A DNA stretch of 64,000 nucleotides from CAUPWF01 sp963515125 (GCA_052116865.1 JBQKKG010000003.1:248001-312000); one strand, 5' to 3'. Numbered from the stretch's first letter, positions 53,526 to 62,731 are shown. Notes: generated by a model from the letters alone, not told the origin. Numbers and translations are program-made.

Positions 53526-54521
53526 CTATTTCTTGATTGCTGCCACGCTGTCTCGCTCGATGAATTTTGCAGGTACGGTCACTGACATACAAATATCTCT
53601 TCCTGTTAGTACACGGTCTGCCAGCATTAATACAGCACGTTCTCCGATAAATTCCATATTGATTCTTGCTGTAGTAAGCGGTGGTATCATATACTTTGCA
53701 GTAGGTATGTCATTAAATCCAACAATACTAATATCATCAGGGATCGATAATCCTAATTCATATGCAGCTTTATAACAACCTGCTGCCATGGAATCAGTTA
53801 CTACAAATACCGCCGTTGGTCGTTCATCTAATTCCAATAATTCTTTCAATAATCGATATCCATATTTTGGATAATACAAACCTGTCCTTTGGTACTCCTC
53901 ACGAAAAAGGCCTTTCTTTTTCATATAGTTTTGGTATATCTCTGTCCGAGGTTCTAGTAATACTTTCCCATCTCTATCCGATTCTTGACAACCAATAAAT
54001 CCTATTTTTGTATGCCCCTTACTAACCAAATAATCTAGAAGCTCTTCTACTGCCCTTTTAAATCCAATTACAATTGAATCATACTTCTCCTCATTTGGAT
54101 TTGTATCTATAAATACAATCGGTTTTCCAAATCGTTCTATTTTTTCCACCATAGAATCACTAAAAGTCCCAAGACAAATAATACCATCAATTGCTATTAA
54201 ACTCTCCGGTGTATCTAAAGATGTTATTACGTGTTTTTTATACCCTTCTTCTTCCAACTTCTTCTCAATTGAAACACGCACGCACAAGTAATATGGATCT
54301 TGTAATTCTTCCTCTGGAGAATAGGAGTAATAGACACCCACTCTCAACTTTTTCTTACGCTTCTTCTGGACTTTTAACTGATATTCCAATTCTTCTGCTG
54401 CTTCAAATACCTTCTTCTTTGTCTCATCTTGCACATTTAAACTTTCATCATGATTCAAAACTCTAGATACTGTAGTTATAGATACGCCAACCTTATCTGC
54501 TATATCCTTAATTGTTGTCAT
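53526..54521 (-). CDS. LacI/GalR family repressor
   Basis: A 331-residue regulator: helix-turn-helix at the N-terminus (TTIKDIADKVGVSITTVSRV, hinge near LEYQLK) and a periplasmic-binding-type effector domain (about 60-331, GIICLGTFSDSMVEK, DISIVGFNDIPTAKYMIPPL). The combination with a beta-galactosidase cluster is typical of GalR/EbgR-like proteins. The longest frame begins 6 codons earlier; the Shine-Dalgarno GGAGGA lies before the ATG at 54521. Its ATG overlaps the TGA of the DMT permease (ATGA). Ligand is probably a galactoside, by context. Confidence 0.9.
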   Translation of the reverse strand: MTTIKDIADKVGVSITTVSRVLNHDESLNVQDETKKKVFEAAEELEYQLKVQKKRKKKLRVGVYYSYSPEEELQDPYYLCVRVSIEKKLEEEGYKKHVITSLDTPESLIAIDGIICLGTFSDSMVEKIERFGKPIVFIDTNPNEEKYDSIVIGFKRAVEELLDYLVSKGHTKIGFIGCQESDRDGKVLLEPRTEIYQNYMKKKGLFREEYQRTGLYYPKYGYRLLKELLELDERPTAVFVVTDSMAAGCYKAAYELGLSIPDDISIVGFNDIPTAKYMIPPLTTARINMEFIGERAVLMLADRVLTGRDICMSVTVPAKFIERDSVAAIKK

Positions 54522-55408
54522 ACATTTTCCTCCACACATTCTATTGGTATATTCTCAACATCACCATTTTTCCACTCTGATATTAGCACTGCACCTAATA
54601 TTAATGCGGAACCTATCACCATTCTAATTGTCACATGTTCCTGTAATAATATAACGGAAAAAATAGTTCCAAATACTGCTTCCATTGATAAAATAATAGC
54701 CGCTTTTGTTTCTTCCACATATTTTTGTGACACCGTCTGTAACAAATATGTAATCGTTGTACTCCCAATGGCTAGATATAAAATACTGTATACCCCTTCC
54801 CTTGTTGGATGTATATTTATTTCACCCCGCGACAATAACCCGATAAACGAAAGTACAAATGCTGTTGTCATTTGCAAAAAATTTAGTACCGTCACACGTA
54901 CTCTTCCGACAAATTCTCCTGTCAAAAATATTTGAAATGCAAAACACACTGCACACATCAAAGTAAGCCCGTCACCTAATCCGAGGGTAAAATTCTTTTG
55001 TAAAGATAACACACCTGCACCTATAATTGCAAGTAATACACCTACCATACTTTGTGGACTCACCCGTTTCTTATATAAAACTAACGCTATAAAAGGTACA
55101 AACACCACATTTGTCGCTGTCAAAAAAGCATTTTTTGATGGTGTCGTATATTGAAGTGCAATAATTTGTAACGCAAATCCTGCAAACAAAAAAAAGCCTA
55201 ACATACATCCACATTTAAGTTCCTCTTTCTGAATTGTTTTGATATGCTTCCATCCAAGCATAGTCATAAATACAGATGCCAAAAAGAATCGAACTGTCAA
55301 AATTTGAAATGGCGTAAAACTTTTTAATGCCAAATCACTAGCTACAAATCCACCACCCCAAATTACTGTAACAATTAAAAGTCCTACTATGCCCAAATAT
55401 TTCTTCAT
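54518..55408 (-). CDS. EamA/DMT superfamily permease
   Basis: A 296-residue protein with ten hydrophobic helices arranged as two five-helix EamA repeats (first about 5-130, second about 150-280, with WGGGFVASDLALK and LQTVSQKYVEETKAAIILSM). Such proteins export metabolites or move small solutes; the substrate is unknown. Its TGA overlaps the LacI regulator's ATG by four bases (ATGA), so the two are translationally coupled. It has its own promoter and is separated from the binding-protein gene by a terminator. Confidence 0.88.
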   Translation of the reverse strand: MKKYLGIVGLLIVTVIWGGGFVASDLALKSFTPFQILTVRFFLASVFMTMLGWKHIKTIQKEELKCGCMLGFFLFAGFALQIIALQYTTPSKNAFLTATNVVFVPFIALVLYKKRVSPQSMVGVLLAIIGAGVLSLQKNFTLGLGDGLTLMCAVCFAFQIFLTGEFVGRVRVTVLNFLQMTTAFVLSFIGLLSRGEINIHPTREGVYSILYLAIGSTTITYLLQTVSQKYVEETKAAIILSMEAVFGTIFSVILLQEHVTIRMVIGSALILGAVLISEWKNGDVENIPIECVEENV

Positions 55409-55432
55409 TTATATTATCCTTTCTACTTTGTT

Positions 55433-55461
55433 ATTATATCGATATTTTTCTAAAAAGCCAA
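55433..55461 (-). promoter_or_regulatory. Promoter and operator-like palindrome of the DMT permease-lacI pair
   Basis: TTGGCT (55461-55456) and TATAAT (55438-55433) are 17 bases apart on the minus strand. The perfect palindrome ATATCGATAT (55436-55445) with a central CG, a feature of LacI/GalR operators, overlaps the -10, as expected for autorepression. Confidence 0.6.
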
Positions 55462-55492
55462 GCCCGATGTAATAATCCCATTGCATTTACTA

Positions 55493-55519
55493 AAAAGTGG
55501 GTGCAATGCACCCACTTTT
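55493..55519 (-). terminator. Terminator after the sugar-transport operon
   Basis: An 11-pair stem (55493-55503 with 55509-55519) closes a 5-base loop. On the minus strand it is followed by a T-run. It lies 10 bases after the stop of the binding-protein gene. Confidence 0.85.
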
Positions 55520-55529
55520 CATCATTATG

Positions 55530-56831
55530 TTATTTTCCAAATTTAGTAACTAATTCATCTTGTAATTCATTCATTGTCTTATTAACATCTTCCCCATTCA
55601 ATAAAATCTTAGAAACAGCAACGCCTATGGCATCATTTGCTTCTGCATTGTTTTCACTCATAACAAATTGAGGGATTTTTTTACCATTTTCAATGAAAAC
55701 TTCGTAAATATTGTCTCCTCCGAAAAATTCATCCCCTTTTGTAAATATTTCATTCTCGTAACTTGGAATATAAGATGGATAAAGTCCGTACTTTTCGAAT
55801 CCATTTGCTTGCAATTGCTCATCTGTCATAGCAAATTTAACAAATTCGGTTGTTAAATCTGGATCTGCTGCTTTTGCATTAATAGCCAATACTGATCCCC
55901 CATTCGCACAACTAGAAGAACCATCTGCAGTTACTTTTGGTAAATCAATAACGCCCCACTTGCCTGATGTATCTGGCGCCTTGTCCTTTATGGTTCCGAT
56001 CATCCAAACAGCTTCTGGGATAGTTGCAACACTTTGGTTAACAACTGTTCCTTCGTATTCATCCCACCCATTATAATCCAATGCAATTCCAGCATCATAG
56101 ATTTTTTTAGTCAATTCCATTGCTTGAATTGATTCCTTAGAGTTTACAATTGTATTTCCTTCATCATCAAATGTCGCTTTTCCTAATTCTGATCGAATAG
56201 TGGAGTAAATGGACGGCTTTGTTGGACGTATTGGTAACATTTTTACAGGATCGCCATTTGGAGTTTTGCAATTAGCCGTAACTTTCTTCCCTGCTTCAAT
56301 AAAATCATCCCAAGTTATAATATCTTCTGCTTTCACACCAGCCTGTTCAAAATAATCTTTTCTGTAAAACATCCCCATTGGGCCTGCATCCCATGGAAAT
56401 GCGTGTATTTTGTCATTAAATTCTACTTCACCTATCTTGACAGGTAAGAACTCTTCTTTATTAACAGCATCACTTAAATCTAAAAATCCTTCTGGAAATT
56501 TATCTGCATATCCAGCAAGTACTTCCCCTTCTATTGCTATAACATCTGCAATTCCATTTCCAGTAGCCAAAGATGTAGATAATTTGTTATAAATTTGTTC
56601 GGTTCCCATTTCTTCAAATTCAAACTCTACATTTTCATGTGTTTTTTGAAATTCTTTTGCAGCATCCTGTAGTTGCATCAAAGCGACATCCCATGCCCAT
56701 ACAGAAATTACTACTTTCCCGTCTTTTGTTGTTTCTTTTTCTTGACTTCCCTTACTACATCCCACTGTTGCTGTTGACACCACCATAATAAGAATCAATA
56801 GTAGTGCGCTGATTTGTTTCATTTTTTTCAT
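55530..56831 (-). CDS. Extracellular solute-binding lipoprotein of a sugar ABC importer
   Basis: A 433-residue family 1 (MalE-like) binding protein. Signal peptide with lipobox ATVGC (Cys25) anchors it to the outer face of the membrane. The mature sequence has motifs of the family such as WAWDVALMQLQDAAKEF, FPWDAGPMGMFYRKDYFEQAG near 145 and GIALDYNGWDEYEG. The start has GGAGGAG. It is the last gene of the lacZ-permease-permease-binding-protein operon, an unusual place, since binding proteins are usually first. The sugar is unknown; the neighbouring LacZ suggests a galactoside. Confidence 0.93.
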   Translation of the reverse strand: MKKMKQISALLLILIMVVSTATVGCSKGSQEKETTKDGKVVISVWAWDVALMQLQDAAKEFQKTHENVEFEFEEMGTEQIYNKLSTSLATGNGIADVIAIEGEVLAGYADKFPEGFLDLSDAVNKEEFLPVKIGEVEFNDKIHAFPWDAGPMGMFYRKDYFEQAGVKAEDIITWDDFIEAGKKVTANCKTPNGDPVKMLPIRPTKPSIYSTIRSELGKATFDDEGNTIVNSKESIQAMELTKKIYDAGIALDYNGWDEYEGTVVNQSVATIPEAVWMIGTIKDKAPDTSGKWGVIDLPKVTADGSSSCANGGSVLAINAKAADPDLTTEFVKFAMTDEQLQANGFEKYGLYPSYIPSYENEIFTKGDEFFGGDNIYEVFIENGKKIPQFVMSENNAEANDAIGVAVSKILLNGEDVNKTMNELQDELVTKFGK

Positions 56832-56846
56832 AATTTCTCCTCCTTT

Positions 56847-57668
56847 TTATTCTTTCACTGCTCCCCCCATAACACCCGCTACAAATTGCTTTTGAAATAT
56901 CAAAAAGATAATCAAAATAGGTAACGTTGCTATCGCGGTTGCAAGTAAAATCACAGCAAAGTTCTTATTGGTTGGATTGCCATCAAGCATTGCCAATGCA
57001 ATTGGAAGTGTATACTGATCTTTACTTCCTAAAATGATTAATGGCCACATAAAGTTATTCCACATACTAGTAAACATATAGATAACCAAAGCACCTAGGG
57101 CGGGCTTTATATTTGGTAGGACAATGCGTACAAAAATCCCGAGTTCCCCTACCCCATCAATTCTTGCTGCTTCAATCAACGCTTGTGGGAAATTGATCAT
57201 ATTTTGCCGCATTAAAAATACACCAAATGCATTTGCTAAAAGTGGTAAAATCACTGCAATATGAGTATCCGTCATATCAATTTTTATCATCATTTCAAAT
57301 AAGGGCACATACATAACCAATGAAGGTACCATCATAGATGCCATAATAAATCCGAATATAATTCCTTTCCCTTTGAATTTAAACTTCCCAAGAGCATATC
57401 CCGCGGCAGAAAATATCAATAATGCTAAAACAGTATAAGTAACGGAGACAAATAATGTATTCCATATATTTCTTATTAAATCAACTTTTTCACTTAACAT
57501 CTTAAAATTTTGAGCTAATTCATGTCCGGGGATTAATCTGGGCGGAACTGACAAAATATCTGTATTTGTATTGGTTCCAGATACAAACATGAAGTAAAAT
57601 GGAAATAATGATAAAAATGCTCCAATTGTCAGAATTATGTAACCAATGGCTCTTTTTATATTTTTCAT
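56847..57668 (-). CDS. Sugar ABC transporter permease, MalG-like
   Basis: A 273-residue inner-membrane subunit with six hydrophobic segments, a short N-terminal helix (about 10-30) and the EAA loop ALIEAARIDGVGELGIFVRI near 190, which contacts the ATPase, followed by a C-terminal QFVAGVMGGAVKE. It overlaps the upstream permease by 4 bases (ATGA) and lies 15 bases before the binding protein. No ATPase gene is present in the cluster, so it must use one encoded elsewhere (MsmK/UgpC type). Confidence 0.93.
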   Translation of the reverse strand: MKNIKRAIGYIILTIGAFLSLFPFYFMFVSGTNTNTDILSVPPRLIPGHELAQNFKMLSEKVDLIRNIWNTLFVSVTYTVLALLIFSAAGYALGKFKFKGKGIIFGFIMASMMVPSLVMYVPLFEMMIKIDMTDTHIAVILPLLANAFGVFLMRQNMINFPQALIEAARIDGVGELGIFVRIVLPNIKPALGALVIYMFTSMWNNFMWPLIILGSKDQYTLPIALAMLDGNPTNKNFAVILLATAIATLPILIIFLIFQKQFVAGVMGGAVKE

Positions 57669-58540
57669 GATTCATCCTCCTTGGTTGCCCGAAATTGAAA
57701 GACTGACAAAAGTCCAATAATTACAACCATGACATAGCCAATTGCAGATGCATACCCAAATTTCAAATACGTAAACCCATTATTAAATAAATACTGTCCC
57801 ATTGTAATTGTGGCATTATTTGGTCCACCTTCAGTTAAAATAAAAGGTTCATCAAATAATTGCAGCGTGCCAATGGTTGAGGTAATCGTACAAAATAAGA
57901 TAATTGGTTTTATCATAGGTATGGTAATATGTATTAGTTTCTTCCAGAAGATAGCCCCATCAATATCCGCCGCCTCCATTAGTTCATTTGGAATGGATTG
58001 AATACCTGCTAATAAAATAATCATATTATAACCAAGCCATCTCCACGTAATAGATATAATAACAGCAAATCTCGCAGGCCACTCCTCATAGAACCAAGAG
58101 ACTGGTTTCCCGCCAAACCATTCTAAAACATAATTAATCAATCCATGCTCAGAATTCAATAGTACTTTAAAAACTAATGCATAAGCCACCAAAGCGGTAA
58201 CAGATGGAAGAAAAATACTAGTTCTAAAAAATGCTTTTCCTTTGACGAATTTTTGTTCAATTGCAACTGCAATTAAAAGTGCACCTATAATCATAACTGG
58301 TACTTGAATTACCAAGTAAATAAAGGTATTAAACATTGCTTTGTAAAAAATGGGATCTTCGAATAATTTGACATAATTCTGTATCCCAACAAAAATATAT
58401 TCTCCTGATGTATACTCAAAAAAACTCAGATACAACGATCGAAAAATTGGATATATCATAAATGCTGAAAATATTAAGACGGTCGGTGCTATTAGCACAT
58501 ACGGCACTGAATGCTGATTAATGAACGGCTTCCTATTCAT
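57665..58540 (-). CDS. Sugar ABC transporter permease, MalF-like
   Basis: A 291-residue inner-membrane subunit with six hydrophobic segments and the EAA loop ELMEAADIDGAIFWKKLI near 186-203. Its ATG is separated from the TAA of lacZ by a single base, with its ribosome-binding site GGGAGG inside the end of lacZ, so it depends on lacZ translation. It overlaps the MalG-like permease by 4 bases. Confidence 0.93.
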   Translation of the reverse strand: MNRKPFINQHSVPYVLIAPTVLIFSAFMIYPIFRSLYLSFFEYTSGEYIFVGIQNYVKLFEDPIFYKAMFNTFIYLVIQVPVMIIGALLIAVAIEQKFVKGKAFFRTSIFLPSVTALVAYALVFKVLLNSEHGLINYVLEWFGGKPVSWFYEEWPARFAVIISITWRWLGYNMIILLAGIQSIPNELMEAADIDGAIFWKKLIHITIPMIKPIILFCTITSTIGTLQLFDEPFILTEGGPNNATITMGQYLFNNGFTYLKFGYASAIGYVMVVIIGLLSVFQFRATKEDES

Positions 58541-58541
58541 T

Positions 58542-61500
58542 TTAATCCTCCCTAACTACCTTGCTTTCTGCTATTACACTCTTTTCCTCTACGACGCTAA
58601 AATATAAATTCATCGAAAAGTCATTTAACCCTACTTTGTTTTCATAGGTTTGTTCTTCCCCACAACTATTCGATCCCAACCCAGAGTGTTTTGCATCTAA
58701 ATGTACAATTGTTTGATTGCAATATTTTATTTCTCCAATATGCTTAGCTTCATCTAACGCCTCTATGGTATAATCGTGCACATTAATACCCATTGGCTTT
58801 TTAGATTTGATTAGTAAGCTCTTTTTTTCCGTCCCTATTGCAAGCCAAGAGACTTTTTCACGATGTCCATTTTCTTGTGGCATAGCATATGGAGTATGCA
58901 TACCTCTGACATCCGTTTCATAAATCCCCATTTGGGCGTGGCTTTTCATATCCAAATAGTTTTCATCAAATCCCAACCCACACCATTTCACTTGCCTGCA
59001 TTCGCTTGGTAATGCTAATTCAATTCCAGCCCTCGGAATCATTGCTGGTGCAAAATCACTGTATTTAAATGCCTTACATTCTAATTCAAGTTGCATCCCT
59101 GCGTCACTATAAATACTATATTTGTAATGGCATTTGAATCCAAATATCTGACTCCAAAACGAAAAATGTGTTTGTATATTTACAATAACTTTTGAATCAC
59201 CTATTTCACAAGAAATAGCATCTAGTTGTTCCTCCGGCTTTTGTATAAAATATTTCTCTGTCCAATCCTTTATCTTATACATATCATTATCTATGGTAGC
59301 CCTCTGAACGTTTAAATGTGGACCTTTTGAAATGTATTCTACCCCATCAATATCATATGTAAGCAGCTGTCCTGTTACTTTGTTAAATACTACCTTGACC
59401 TTTTGATTCTGGATCGTAAGCACCTGTGTTTTTTCATGGACGGACAGTTCTTCTCGTTTCTCATGACTTATTACTATAGATGGTTTATCTATTGGAAGTT
59501 GAAACTGCATGGTTGCCACACTGTGTAACGGCCCTGCGAAAGATACCTCCTCACGATAAACAAATGATAGATTTAGATAATACACATTGCCTTCTTTTGG
59601 TTGTATTTTCTTATATGGAATTTTCACATTCTGCCATTCTCCTGGAGGTATTAATAATGTTGTTATAACCCCTGACTCATCTGTAATATTATCATGACAA
59701 ATGCTCCATTGTAACTCTAGATGATACAAATCTATAAAACTATATCTATTTTGTACTTTTACTATTCCTTCCTCCAGATTTTCTGCAATTGCATGAACTG
59801 GAGCAATGACTTGCTTATAACATTTTAGCCCTGTAGAAACCGTCCTATCTGGCAACAATAAACCATCCATACAAAAGTTAGAGTTATTGGGCTCATCATC
59901 AAAATCTCCACCATAAAAATATGTTTCTCTTCCTGCTTTATCTTCTTGCGCAATACCATGATCGTACCATTCCCAAATAAAGCCACCCTGTAACCTCTTA
60001 TATTTTTGAAACATTTCTTGATACTCAGCTAGATTGCCTGGTCCCGTTCCCATGGCATGACCGTATTCGCAAAGGATATGAGGCTTTCCATGACGTTCCT
60101 CGCCCACTGCTATTTCACGTAAGCGGCTTAAAGTTGTATACATGGTTGAATAAACATCCGTTATATCTGCTTGTGAATCACCTTCATAATGAACAAGTCT
60201 AGTATTATCTAATGAGCGTAGATAAGATGCTGCTGCTGTAAAATTTTCTCCCATAGAAGATTCATTTCCTAAAGACCACATAATAATAGAAGGATGGTTT
60301 CTATGGTTTTGTACCATACGTCCGATTCGGTCTTCATAAGCCTCCTTCCACGACTCCACTTTGTTAAGCCATTCATACTTCTGTACCCATTCAAATCCAT
60401 GTGTTTCCAGATCTGCCTCATCAATCACATATAATCCATATTGATCACATAAGTCATAAAAATAATCCATTTTGGGATAGTGTGAACATCTAACTGCATT
60501 AATATTATGTTGCTTCATTAATATGATATCTTGCTCCACCACATCCCTTTCCACAGTATTACCTTGTTTAGGGCTAAAATCATGCATATTCACCCCGTTC
60601 AGTAGAATAACTTTCCCATTTACTGCAAAGTTCTGATTGATGATTTCAATTTCGCGGAATCCAACCATTACCTTTATTTCATCTATCGTATTACATCCTT
60701 GCTTTAATTCAATATTCAGAGTATATAAATCCGGGGTTTCCGCTGTCCATGATTTAACCTCTGGAATTTCTGCTTCTATCCTATAACTGTCTCCAATACA
60801 TTCTGCTTCGCCGGATATGACCAACTGCTTTTTATTATTATTTGAATACAGCTTATAACTCACTCCACTTGTCATATCGATATTAGTTGCAAATACACTT
60901 ACTCCTAATTTACCAGTTGCATAATTATCTTTCAATCCACTATTGACAATACAGTCTTGTATTGCAACTAATGGCTCGCTGTAAATTAGGACATCACGGA
61001 ATATACCACTATACCACCACATATCTTGACATTCTAAATAAGATCCATCAGACCATTGATACACACGAACTGTAATTTGGTTCTCTCCTTGCCTTACATA
61101 ATCTGTAATATCGAATTCACTTAACAATCGGCTAACCTTACTATATCCACAATGTTTTTCGTTAATCCATAGGTCATACGCACTGTTTACGCCGTTAAAT
61201 TTTAATATTACTTTTTGATTTTCCCATAATTTATTTAATGTAAACTTTTTGCGGTAAATGCCTGTGGGATTAATAGAAGGTACAAATGGTGGGTTAATCG
61301 GAAATAAATACCATACATCAGTGTAATGCATTGTTCCATACCCTTTCATTTGCCAACAAGAGGGAACTTGTATTTGGTCCCACTTATCCATATTACAATT
61401 ATCTCTAAAAAAATCTTCTGGTGCATATTCTGGTGCATCTAAGTATAAAAATTCCCAGTCACCATTTAATGACTGTTCACAATAATTATATTGCTCCCTC

Positions 61501-61577
61501 TTTAAATTTACATGTGGATTACGCCTACCAAGATGGATTAATGTCTCATCTTCCCAACGTTTTTTTATTCTTTCCAA
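58542..61577 (-). CDS. lacZ: Beta-galactosidase, GH2 family (LacZ-like)
   Basis: It hydrolyses terminal beta-galactosides in the cytoplasm. The 1011-residue protein has the five-domain LacZ layout: sugar-binding domain (about 40-210), immunoglobulin-like domains, TIM barrel with the acid/base Glu439 in WSLGNES and nucleophile Glu504 in CEYGHAMG, and the C-terminal small-chain domain with HSGLGSNSCG. No signal peptide. The longest frame starts with ATG at 61616, but that overlaps the promoter -10; the TTG at 61577 follows GAGAGGAG and is chosen. It heads the transport operon and is controlled by promoter and operators at 61607-61649. Confidence 0.93.
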   Translation of the reverse strand: MERIKKRWEDETLIHLGRRNPHVNLKREQYNYCEQSLNGDWEFLYLDAPEYAPEDFFRDNCNMDKWDQIQVPSCWQMKGYGTMHYTDVWYLFPINPPFVPSINPTGIYRKKFTLNKLWENQKVILKFNGVNSAYDLWINEKHCGYSKVSRLLSEFDITDYVRQGENQITVRVYQWSDGSYLECQDMWWYSGIFRDVLIYSEPLVAIQDCIVNSGLKDNYATGKLGVSVFATNIDMTSGVSYKLYSNNNKKQLVISGEAECIGDSYRIEAEIPEVKSWTAETPDLYTLNIELKQGCNTIDEIKVMVGFREIEIINQNFAVNGKVILLNGVNMHDFSPKQGNTVERDVVEQDIILMKQHNINAVRCSHYPKMDYFYDLCDQYGLYVIDEADLETHGFEWVQKYEWLNKVESWKEAYEDRIGRMVQNHRNHPSIIMWSLGNESSMGENFTAAASYLRSLDNTRLVHYEGDSQADITDVYSTMYTTLSRLREIAVGEERHGKPHILCEYGHAMGTGPGNLAEYQEMFQKYKRLQGGFIWEWYDHGIAQEDKAGRETYFYGGDFDDEPNNSNFCMDGLLLPDRTVSTGLKCYKQVIAPVHAIAENLEEGIVKVQNRYSFIDLYHLELQWSICHDNITDESGVITTLLIPPGEWQNVKIPYKKIQPKEGNVYYLNLSFVYREEVSFAGPLHSVATMQFQLPIDKPSIVISHEKREELSVHEKTQVLTIQNQKVKVVFNKVTGQLLTYDIDGVEYISKGPHLNVQRATIDNDMYKIKDWTEKYFIQKPEEQLDAISCEIGDSKVIVNIQTHFSFWSQIFGFKCHYKYSIYSDAGMQLELECKAFKYSDFAPAMIPRAGIELALPSECRQVKWCGLGFDENYLDMKSHAQMGIYETDVRGMHTPYAMPQENGHREKVSWLAIGTEKKSLLIKSKKPMGINVHDYTIEALDEAKHIGEIKYCNQTIVHLDAKHSGLGSNSCGEEQTYENKVGLNDFSMNLYFSVVEEKSVIAESKVVRED

Positions 61578-61606
61578 AGCTATTCTCCTCTCTTGAATAT
61601 AACAAA

Positions 61607-61649
61607 AGGCTATCATTTTACTAGTAATATGTCAATGTTTTACTTGTAA
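61607..61649 (-). promoter_or_regulatory. lacZ promoter with two dyad operators
   Basis: TTGACA (61635-61630) and an extended -10 TGA-TAGCCT (-10 at 61612-61607) are 17 bases apart on the minus strand. Dyad 1, the perfect palindrome TTACTAGTAA (61618-61627), lies in the spacer; dyad 2, TTACTTGTAA (61640-61649), lies just upstream of the -35. Their centres are 22 bases apart, about two helical turns. This is a repressor layout; the -10 is weak and the bound protein is not proven. Confidence 0.6.
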
Positions 61650-61821
61650 TTTTCCCCTGTTTTATAATATTTTGGTAGTTTTTAATAGTTATATTGTATA
61701 TTATTTGTTTATTTTTCATTTACTGTTTTGTAGTATTTGTACGTTTATTTTTGTAATTATTATTTTTAAAATAATTAATTTAGTAAATATCAATATTTTT
61801 TACTTTTTCATATTTTCTGTA

Positions 61822-61850
61822 TTGATTTTTAAGTTTTTTTTGGATATACT
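61822..61850 (+). promoter_or_regulatory. Promoter of the DUF624 gene
   Basis: TTGATT (61822-61827) and TATACT (61845-61850) are 17 bases apart on the plus strand, 35 bases before the start codon. Confidence 0.65.
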
Positions 61851-61884
61851 TTGATTAGATAATAATAATTTTAAAGGAGATCAC

Positions 61885-62508
61885 ATGAATAAAGTCAGTA
61901 ATACTAATTGTGTTGTACTGAATATTTTTTCACGTATTATAGATTTGCTAATACTTAATTTTATTTTTTTAATAACCACTCTTCCTATTGTGACTTTAGG
62001 CGCTTCTACTACTGCCCTTTATTCTGTTACATTAAAAATGGTGAAAAACGAAGAGTCCTATTTGATACGAAGTTATTTTAAACAATTTAAAGCAAATTTT
62101 AAACAAGCAACCTTGTTGAGTGTTATAGGATTCATCGTAATTGGCATTCTTGTCACTGATTATATATTTGTTTCTCAATTTCATTCCATTTTTTATTTAG
62201 TTATGAAATCTTTTTTGGTACTGTTTGCTATTATATTATTTATAATTTACATATATATATTTCCAATATTATCTTATTTTAAATTGGATACTAAGGGAGT
62301 TATTCGAAATGCTTTTTGGATGTGTTTTTTTAATTTTCCATATTCTCTTTTACTATTGTTTTTGTATTTACCCATTATTTTTCTAATTACATATTCTATC
62401 TATACTGAGTTAATTGTACTTATTATAATGTCCCTCTTTGGATGTTCCTTTTATGCTTTTGTACAATCCTATTTTTTTCGGCATATATTCTACAAATACG
62501 AAAGATAA
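61885..62508 (+). CDS. DUF624 (YesL family) membrane protein
   Basis: A 207-residue protein with about five hydrophobic segments. The N-terminal half includes IVTLGASTTALYSVTLKMVK and the family-like VLNIFSRIIDLLILNFIFL start. DUF624 proteins (YesL of Bacillus) occur next to sugar ABC transporters of the family seen here, and their function is not known. It is divergent from lacZ. The start follows AAAGGAG. It is probably co-regulated with the sugar operon, and a tiny membrane ORF follows it. Confidence 0.85.
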   Translation: MNKVSNTNCVVLNIFSRIIDLLILNFIFLITTLPIVTLGASTTALYSVTLKMVKNEESYLIRSYFKQFKANFKQATLLSVIGFIVIGILVTDYIFVSQFHSIFYLVMKSFLVLFAIILFIIYIYIFPILSYFKLDTKGVIRNAFWMCFFNFPYSLLLLFLYLPIIFLITYSIYTELIVLIIMSLFGCSFYAFVQSYFFRHIFYKYER

Positions 62509-62548
62509 TTTAAATGTGGAATATAATATAGAAAAGGAGATGAATGAT

Positions 62549-62644
62549 ATGTTAGCTTATATTATTATTGCAATTGTACTATCTATAATATGTACTAAAT
62601 ATACTATAAGCATCATTGCGGCAATCCATCAATATATTCTGTGA
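62549..62644 (+). CDS. Possible 31-residue membrane peptide
   Basis: The open frame from the ATG at 62549 encodes MLAYIIIAIVLSIICTK and then YTISIIAAIHQYIL. It has an ideal Shine-Dalgarno AAAGGAG nine bases before and one hydrophobic helix with little charge. It lies 40 bases after the DUF624 gene. No homologue is known to me; it could be a real small membrane protein or chance. Confidence 0.4.
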   Translation: MLAYIIIAIVLSIICTKYTISIIAAIHQYIL

Positions 62645-62689
62645 TTTCCCGATTCTCATTTAACGTCTCTTTTCATCTGTTCCAATCTA

Positions 62690-62726
62690 AAACCCCTCAA
62701 TATCATTGAATGATATTGAGGGGTTT
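62690..62726. terminator. Bidirectional terminator between the DUF624 region and the ABC exporter gene
   Basis: A 17-pair perfect stem (62690-62706 with 62710-62726) closes a 3-base loop, with a T-rich stretch following on the plus strand. Confidence 0.85.
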
Positions 62727-62731
62727 CTTTT

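Noticed and set aside
54450..54935. 161-codon open frame on the plus strand
   Set aside because: Antisense to the DMT permease and lacI genes; cysteine-rich nonsense-like composition.
61578..61616. ATG at 61616 as the start of lacZ
   Set aside because: It overlaps the predicted promoter and has no ribosome-binding site; the TTG at 61577 follows GAGAGGAG.
61650..61821. AT-rich stretch as a possible origin or mobile-element scar
   Set aside because: No repeats, DnaA boxes or inverted ends are visible; it is simply an AT-rich divergent promoter region.
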